DNA of 64,000 nucleotides from Telopea speciosissima. Taxonomy: Eukaryota; Streptophyta; Magnoliopsida; Proteales; Proteaceae. Numbering within the stretch: the first letter of the stretch is position 1; each line of letters starts with the position of its first letter. The notes beneath the pieces are model-generated. The model was not told the origin of the DNA, did not search any database, and saw nothing but the letters and a program-made list of their open reading frames with translations. The stretch spans positions 13,529,307-13,593,306 of the forward strand of contig NC_057920.1 of assembly GCF_018873765.1 (NCBI RefSeq), written 5' to 3'. Positions 57,313 to 64,000 of the stretch are shown here, one piece after another. The translations under genes and the position numbers were made by a program.

Positions 57313-58304
57313 CTTGATGACGGGAATTTGAGCATTGTAAGCAAGAGCAGGATTGCAAGATGATTCCCATCTACACAAGATGCCTATGGCTTTGCTTGTT
57401 TGACTGAAAACAGATGGAAAAGGTAAAACCAAGTAGGAAAGTTGTACTTGTTTTTCACAAATTAACACAAGGGAGAAAGAACGTTATCTGGTTGCGTGTG
57501 GTCCCTGCGTCCAAACATAGGGTTGCAAGAAAATGACTATCGCACCCTTAGAAGGGGGCGTGATGTTCATTTCACATGGCCCCTTGTGTCTCGGCGTAGG
57601 GATCCGTGCCGCATACGACCAGATAGCGTTCTCATTCCCTCAACACAAATAAGAGTGCTTGATTGAATGAGACGTGAGAAATTTACCAAGATAACTTTAC
57701 TAAATGCATTTATTTTTGTGACACCCCACTTATTCCCACCTCACGTACTTTCAAAATCTTACCAATTTAGGACATTGGCACTTTTGATGAAAAAGCTCAT
57801 CTCTCTAGTGGTGGTCTTAACTAGTGTGCCCGGAGAAAACACTCTATGGTATAGGATGTCCAAATTGCTTTAAATGACAGGAAGGATGTCCATAAACAAA
57901 ACTGTAAAATTGGTGGGTACGATCCAACAATTCCACGTTATGCAGAGATTTGGAGTGGTATTTGAAATATAAAAGAGCGGTCCTCATAGTAGCCTCGCTT
58001 GGTTACAAAATTAGAGTTAAATCTGAATACCAAAGCTTATCAGGGTAGAATTTCTTTTAACAAGATGCGGAACTCCAAGGCAATGCTTAGGTTCACTAAG
58101 AAGCCAGTCATTTGCTTCATCTGGGTTCTAAATGATTTTACATAGCAATTAGAAATTCCTTTCCCTTACCAAAAAGAAAAAAGAAATGCCTCTCGATCAG
58201 ATGGCCGCTTTCGCGAGCCTCTCCTCCAACTCCCTGGCTTCACCCACAAACACCAATAGAGGGACTCTCTCGAGGGTCTTCAGTAAGGAATCGAGCAGCT
58301 GATC
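57313..58304 (-). pseudogene. DAHP synthase (plant type) gene relic
   Basis: Two minus-strand pieces lie in the correct order. 58304-58197 reads DQLLDSLLKTLERVPLLVF and GEARELEERLAKAA, matching the plant shikimate-pathway enzyme's LKTL..FPP.VF.GEAR.LEE.L.EAA. 57405-57313 reads MGIIL, then, after about 20 unaligned bases, AQIPVIKV; the enzyme has MGVVL.FG.QMPVIKV there. The segment between them that should encode the LLQGGDCAESF region is missing or unrecognisable, and a MITE (57471-57640) sits in the gap. Stops and a microsatellite break the rest. The first piece is convincing, the second weaker. Confidence 0.5.
57471..57640. repeat. Fold-back MITE
   Basis: gggagaaagaacgttatctg at the left pairs with cagatagcgttctcattccc at the right; pairing continues through gttgcgtgtggtccctgcgt / acg tagggatccgtgccgcatacg. 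It is the clearest member of the 'cgtt(a/c)tctgg' end type. Confidence 0.8.
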
Positions 58305-58619
58305 TCTGCTTGATTAGGGTAAGTTGGAATTTGAACAGCCGTACGGAATATAAGTCAAGAACTCGGGGCATTTTAGGAAATGGGTTGTTTCGGTTTAGGC
58401 TAGCTTTTAATCTGTAAACAATCAATCTACACTCAAAACCAATACTAAGGTTACATTTGATAACGTTTTTGTGTTGTTCTTTTGATATTTGTATAAGAAT
58501 TTTTTTCCCCCTATTTCTGTGCTAGAAGACTGTTCTTTTGCTGTGAATGAGAATTAACAAAATTTTAAGACTTAGAAAGGGGAGTAATAATACCATTAGG
58601 TTTGCCTTTTTTGTTTTAG

Positions 58620-59960
58620 ATGATCGGCCCCCACACCATTTGAGGGGGGTGGGGGGTGAGACACGGATCCATTGGGCCACACTTACTACTACTACTGATT
58701 CAAGAAGGGTGGGGGTAGGAAGGTCGAGAGTGAACTTATGCTAGACCCAATTGTCTAACCACATGCCATTGAGCTAAAAGCTCATTACTCCTGATCAAAT
58801 AACTTTTCTCCTTACAAAAAACATTCCTTTCTAATCTGTCGATCGACTATTTTTTTGTTTTACTTACATATTAGTTGAAAAAAATATGTGCACTGTCAAC
58901 AGTTTATGACCTAAATTGCCACTCCTTAAAACTACGGAGCAATTCATGTAGTACACGACATCTGAGCGGTTTGGAGTGAATGACTCAATCTGACTTACTC
59001 TAGAGTTGTAGAGAAGGTGTCTGCACTTGACAACAGACAAAGTCAAAGCGCTTAATCCTTTGCCCCATACTTTGAGATGCTCCTCCCTATCGATCTCTAC
59101 GTTGCTCGTGATAGGCTTAGCTTAAGCCGCTAACTGGTTATTGCAATTTGGCTAGCTGAATCACCCAATGAACAAATCGCCTCCTTGCTAAAGGTACGCA
59201 ACACTCCGAATCACGCTTTGGTCTTCTCTTCTTGACGAGAAGAGAAAGACCTCAACTTGCATACCAATTGCTAGGATTGGGCCCTCAAGTGACCAAACGA
59301 AAGGAGAGCGGACAACTAAGCAGAGCTCACCTGGTGATGGCCGACGTACATCTCCCTTCAATAAGCTTAAATGGGCAGAGTCACAGAAAGAGCGGATTTA
59401 AAAAGTGAATTTGGAGATTTAAAAAAAAAAAAAAAAAGTCAAACTTTGAAGACCAAGAATCAGACATATACTATTTTTTTTAGGGAGAGGAATTATTACA
59501 ACCCCAGAATGCAGCTTCCCACTGATGAAGGGGTGAGAAATTGAATCGTCCAATAAAAATGAGATTTAGTGAGGAAAGGGAGTATGAGGTTCACAGGTGG
59601 AATATAATAGGACGTGCGTAGGAATTTGCACATTAACATCATAGCAATCTTTTTTTTCATTTCCATTGTTACTCTCTGAACAGAAGAAATACCAGTTTCA
59701 TCTTAATCTCTCAACTTAGAAGAAGAAGAAGAAGATCGAAGTTAAGACTTTAAGATGTACGGACTTTAGGGAGATCCAAGATGTACAAGCTCTAGAGAGT
59801 AAGAAAAGTTATAGATTTTAAATCTATCAGACCAAACGATGGACGGTCGGACCGTTTGGCCACCAAACAGATGGGACCAGACCGTCTGAAAAACTCCACT
59901 GAAGTCAGAACGCCGACAGCGACCTCTTTTTTTATTGTGCGCATTGAGCGTTTATCCCCT
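58620..59960. other. Intergenic DNA upstream of the CGR-type gene
   Basis: 58750-58790 read on the minus strand contains ttttagctcaatggcatg, an A-box-like phrase of a possible SINE, too weak to call. The rest to 59960 shows no gene. A T/A homopolymer (59419-59436) and short palindromes such as ggtcggacc near 59846 lie in the presumptive distal promoter. Confidence 0.35.
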
Positions 59961-59986
59961 CCCTCGGCCTGCGGGCCCCTCCCAAG

Positions 59987-59994
59987 TATATATT
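59987..59994 (+). promoter_or_regulatory. Candidate TATA box of the CGR-type gene
   Basis: tatatatt after a GC-rich stretch, about 30 bases upstream of a plausible transcription start near 60015-60020. Confidence 0.5.
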
Positions 59995-60017
59995 TACTTA
60001 CTTAGTCGCACACAACT

Positions 60018-60247
60018 CACTCTTTACTGAGACCAAAACAGAGTAAATTAGAGGGAATTGAAATAAACAGGGATTCTTTTCGAGTCTTCTTTATCCCCTA
60101 CAGTGTTCTTAGGTTCTTTGCCTTTCGAGAGAGCTAAGCTAAAATATAGTAGTAGAACACATTGCGAAGATCAGATCTAGATCCGGGTTACTTGGAACTG
60201 CTACTTCGTGAAGCAATTTCACCTTCAATCCTTCTTCATCATCTCTG
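60018..60247 (+). other. 5' UTR exon of the CGR-type gene
   Basis: The segment downstream of the TATA box ends in a consensus donor (ctctg|gtaagt at 60248). The next acceptor is at 61024-61025 (ttgatcag), 41 bases before the ATG. The 5' limit is estimated. A 5' UTR intron of about 780 bases is thus predicted; such introns often raise expression in plants. Confidence 0.55.
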
Positions 60248-61066
60248 GTAAGTTAATGGAAAAACCCCTGTATATTAATTTGAAATCATGCATTATGTTC
60301 TTTTCTTGCAATTCTCATTTCATGCTTCCATTGATCAGCTGCTTCCGTTCTGTTTTCACTTAATTGGCATCTCGGATTCTATAGATTTAACTGTTTAGGC
60401 TTGTAGATTCGTTAGAAGACATTTGAATCCGTTCTGTTTATGAACATGTGTTTTGAATTTACGAGCTGAATTGATTTATTGTCCTTCCTTCCTAATGAGG
60501 TTCAGAGATTGAGAACAATTTATCGCAAGTGTGTAGGATCTATTTGCAGAATTCCACTTCCAAGTTTCAAGTTCACATTTTTCCCTTTTTCTTTTCTTTG
60601 GGAACTTTGATACTCTTTTCAGATTCATGTTCACATTTTCCTTTTTTGAACTCTGAAGCTATAAGCATGTTTGAATTGAATCTTCTCAATCTATTTTTTT
60701 TTTTTTTGCTTTCATCTTGACTAAACCCACAAAATTGGGATGCATGGATCTGGGATAATTTGGATGTTTGATTTTCATGTTTTATACCTTTAGTAAATTT
60801 CTCATTTTTATTACTGTATATTCTATTCTATTTTGGGATTTAGGTCTTATATGGCCTTTATCTCATAGCTTCGAAGCATTAATTTGGTACTGTTGGACTA
60901 GGTAATTAATGCCTATTAATTTGTCTGGAGGTTCGGACTATTTTCATGTGTATTAGACGTAGAGAACTCGGATCTGATTCCACATTTTCCTCCTCCCCCC
61001 ACCAGTTTCGTCACTTTTTGATCAGCTTAAAGTCTTGTGGGTTGATCACTACTTGGACCAGCAGCC

Positions 61067-63504
61067 ATGTCCCGAAGGCCAGGAAATCCTGCCAGACGCA
61101 TTGCAGACAGTGGCAGTATTCCATTTGTGAATTCATTGAATCAGAAATCACGCTCTTCACCTTTGCTGTCAATTGGGCTCGTCCTTGTGGTATTCTTATT
61201 TATGCTTTCTGTGCTTTCTGTAATTTTACTTTATTTTTCTTGCAATATTTCTCTGTAGGCAGGAATTCACTTCTTGGGGTGAGCTTTTATGCTGAACTCC
61301 TGATTTTGGTGTTTTAATTTTCAGGGCGCCTTCCTTCTTATTGGCTATTCTTATAGTGGCTCAGGTTTGTTTAGGGTTTGATTACATGCATTTTCATTAC
61401 AGTCCGAAGGTTTATAAACTAAAATATTAAAAAAAGAAAAAGAAGTTTTCAGTTAATGTTGATATTCTATATGCACTTGGCAAGTAATGAGAAAGTTAGC
61501 TTCATGCTTCCATAGTTAACCAGGGGAACAGACTGGCTGCTGCTCTACATTTAGTATACATATTTTGTCCTCATGCTATTGAGCTGGGATTGATGTAGCA
61601 GGTAATTAACTTTAACTTTTTGTATTATAGGTGGATTTGGTGGAGGTAGAGAAGCTCTTAGCAAGACTGAAGGTGAGTTTGTTCATTCCCCCCCCCCCCC
61701 CCTTCTTTTGGGGGGGGGGGGGGGAGAGGGGTTGTGGGTTTGATGACTTGCCTTTCTGTTACAATATGATGATAATATTCTAAATGATTCCAAAATTTGT
61801 GGATATTTTGTGTGAACTATCAATAATCTTTATTTTGGAAATATAGCCGGCAAGAAAAAATGCATTTTGATTCCACATGTGCATGGATGAGGCAGTAATA
61901 AGTGATTTAGAAGGAATCTTTAGGACTGCTTATTCTTTGATAATCAATATAACATATGCTGGTTTCCTAATGTGTTCAGATGGAGCCATCTTTCACCAAT
62001 TTGTTGATCTTAATTTATGTCCTTGTTTTCAGGTGATCTTTCATGCACATCAGAAGTTCAGAGAGCCTTACCTTTTCTGAAGAAAGCATATGGTGAAGCC
62101 ATGCGTAAAGTTTTGCATGTAGGCCCTGAAACTTGTTCAGTGGTCTCTAAATTCCTACAAGAAGAGGATACTGAAGCCTGGGGTGTGGAACCATATGACA
62201 TAGAAGATGCTGATGCTACCTGCAAGAGTCTCGTGCGCAAGGGCATTGTGCGTGTGGCTGATATCAAGTTTCCTCTCCCTTACAGGGCAAAGTCATTCTC
62301 ACTTGTTATTGTGTCAGATGCTTTGGATTACTTGTCTCCAAAGTACCTCAACAGGACTCTTCCAGAATTGGCAAGGGTATCCATGGATGGACTTGTTATT
62401 TTTACCGGTAATTTCATTGACATTTAAAAATCTATACTTTCTTAGAAGAGTTTGTACCAGATAGTAAAATAATTCCTTTTAAGTATGCCTTACAAAATCT
62501 TTTGTTGCAATCATCTTTTGATCAGCCTACTTCATTGGCCTCTTGGTAAATGTGTCTAAAGGGGATGGCCAACTGATATTTAGTTTGATCAATGAAGGAA
62601 GCAACTTCTAGATGCTAAAGATGAATAAATCTGTTGCATATATTGATTCTTTCTCACTATTTTGACTTGTGGAATGGATTTGTAGAGTTTGTAAACTCTT
62701 TGCTAATTACTTTATATTTTTCCTCTTCATCATAATCATGGTTACGGGTGACGTGTATGGTAAAATAGTTTTTAGGAAAAGGCAAATTGTACTCTGTAAT
62801 TGCAGAGGCATAATGAAATTTCTAGTTGCTCTTAGTGTTTGTTTGCATATGTTCCTACTTTATTTTTGGAGGATATATCAGGGAGAAATGTCCCAAAAAA
62901 TGCTTTTATTGATGGTTTGATTTCAATGGGTGTGCAGTTTGAATTTTCCATTCTGACCATTGACATGGTGGGAACCCCTATCGTTGTGGCTTTAGAGTTA
63001 GAAATAACTTAAAAGAATAAAAGATAAGTCTTTGGCCTATGTTAGTTATCCAGGAAATTTCAATTTTCAATTGATTTTATGCACATGAGTCATGATTTCA
63101 TGATATATTCATTTTCTAAGTGATTCGTTTATTTTTAATTTTATAGCCCATTTGCATGGGTGTGAGGTTGAATGGTTCAAATCCATTTAAGCTGGGAAAA
63201 GTGGTGGAAGGGGAAAATTTTTTCTCCTTAACATGGCCTAAATGCTGTCTAGATCATTTTGTGGATAAATTTAAATGTGCTATTCAAATGAGCTCTTTTC
63301 AGGAACATAAAATCCCTCAAATATGGGTTTAGCCAATATTGCAAAATTCCATCAACTGCATCTCAGGATATGTTGCAATGGTTACTTATTTTACATTGAA
63401 ATATGATCAACGTTTTTGTGTATGATTCGTTGTGCATTTCATATGTAGGTTATCCAGGTCAACAGAGAATCAAAGTAGCTGAGCTATCTAAATTTGGAAG
63501 GCCT
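61067..63504 (+). CDS. CGR3: CGR2/CGR3-type Golgi pectin methyltransferase (3' end beyond window)
   Basis: Exons 61067-61189, 61325-61364, 61631-61672, 62033-62407, 63449-63504, all GT-AG and in phase: 212 residues, then an intron that runs off the window. The N-terminus MSRRPGNPARRIADSGSIPF is basic. Residues about 32-51 (PLLSIGLVLVGAFLLIG) form a single membrane anchor, as in type II Golgi proteins. Then come CTSEVQRA, KVLHVGPETCSVVS (S-adenosylmethionine-binding glycine region), EAWGVEPYDIEDAD, VADIKFPLPYRAKSFSLVIV and SDALDYLSPKYLN, GLVIFTGYPGQQ, and AELSKFGRP. This is the order of Arabidopsis CGR2/CGR3, which methylesterify homogalacturonan in the Golgi. About 50-60 C-terminal residues (expected to include a WW-containing block) lie to the right. 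CGR2 and CGR3 cannot be told apart here. Confidence 0.93.
61688..61724. repeat. (C)15-N7-(G)15 intronic hairpin
   Basis: Fifteen C, seven mixed bases, then fifteen G inside the CGR intron 61673-62032. It can form a perfect 15-bp hairpin or G-quadruplex structures. It is also a place where sequencing errors are likely. Confidence 0.85.
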
Positions 63505-63929
63505 GTAAGTTTGTAAATGCTTTTTTTTTGGATTTTGATTTGTGATATATTGTTGTCTGCGTACTCCTTTGTTGGATATTTGTTATTGATGTAAAATTCA
63601 CCGTTGACTAGTTAATGGACAACGAAATGCTGTATCCTTCACCTCCAGATTTTTCAGTTCCCTGTTTTTTAAAAACAGTGTTATTGCTTAGGACTTACTT
63701 CCATATTATATGGCTATGAGTTTCGTTTGGTAGGGCAACAGTTTGATAAGCTGGAGTTGTAGTTCATATTGGGTATGATGAATTAACAGTTTAGTTCATG
63801 TCAGAAATTTGATATGCTTTTGCTCTTTTATTGATGCCTACTTTTTAAAGCGATTAAATTTTGTTCATTTGGGTAACTAGTAGTCTCATATGTTCAACCT
63901 GAGTGTGGTGGAGGGCTGGTTAGGAACAA

Positions 63930-64000
63930 GGTTTAAAGTATAGGTCGGATGATTTTAAGAAACGTATCGTAGTGTATCGGAGATACGTATCGAACAATAC
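63930..64000. repeat. Start of another GTATCG repeat at the window edge
   Basis: gtatcgtagtgtatcggaga tacgtatcg words begin at about 63962 in the last visible CGR intron and continue out of the window. Confidence 0.5.

Noticed and set aside
1..64000. CRISPR arrays, bacterial operons, rRNA or intact tRNA genes
   Set aside because: None seen; the sequence is plant nuclear DNA with spliceosomal introns.

Overview
This is nuclear DNA from a flowering plant. It has short GT-AG exons separated by long AT-rich introns, plant-specific genes, (CT)n tracts in leaders, plant SINEs, LINE relics, LTR elements with the plant initiator-Met primer-binding site, and very many fold-back elements. I cannot name the species. 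The repeat load and long introns suggest a woody dicot or early-diverging lineage, which is inference only.

Layout. 1-2312: last exon of an unidentified + strand gene, whose intron holds an antisense LINE relic. 4406-7940: a complete 11-exon + strand gene of about 721 residues, plant-specific, with a short TPX2-like basic motif. 9650-39546 (minus): thirteen exons of a DEAD-box RNA helicase of the RH16/DDX56/Dbp9 type, about 489 residues including motifs Ib to VI. Its introns reach 10 kb and are packed with transposons, and its N-terminal exons (Q motif, Walker A) are not visible in the 24 kb to the right. 42544-42913: a small + strand gene for a putative secreted peptide, with a broken second copy at 51271-51416 inside a larger segmental duplication. 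61067 to the right edge: the 5' two thirds of a CGR2/CGR3-type Golgi pectin methyltransferase gene with a 5' UTR intron.

The rest is mobile DNA and gene relics. The most notable is a Mutator-like element at 36010-38107 with a near-perfect 9-bp target duplication. It carries pieces of two unrelated host genes, a TIP1/PAT24-type S-acyltransferase and an ARF10/16-type auxin response factor, the latter with its intron. A second long-TIR element (46797-48786) has a perfect 10-bp target duplication. Others are a 1.47-kb fold-back palindrome (43269-44738), a small non-autonomous LTR element (32210-34815, 5-bp target duplication), a hAT-like element with a LINE nested in it (49397-51095), a kinesin-14 relic (30125-30505), a DAHP-synthase relic (57313-58304), about a dozen short fold-back MITEs, and a family of palindromic-word repeats framed by CATGGTTT...AAACCATG.

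The three clearly functional-looking genes (helicase, TPX2-like protein, CGR) act in ribosome biogenesis, probably microtubule or nuclear biology, and cell-wall pectin. They are not a pathway together. The window reads as ordinary gene-plus-transposon plant chromatin in which gene-fragment capture has been unusually active.
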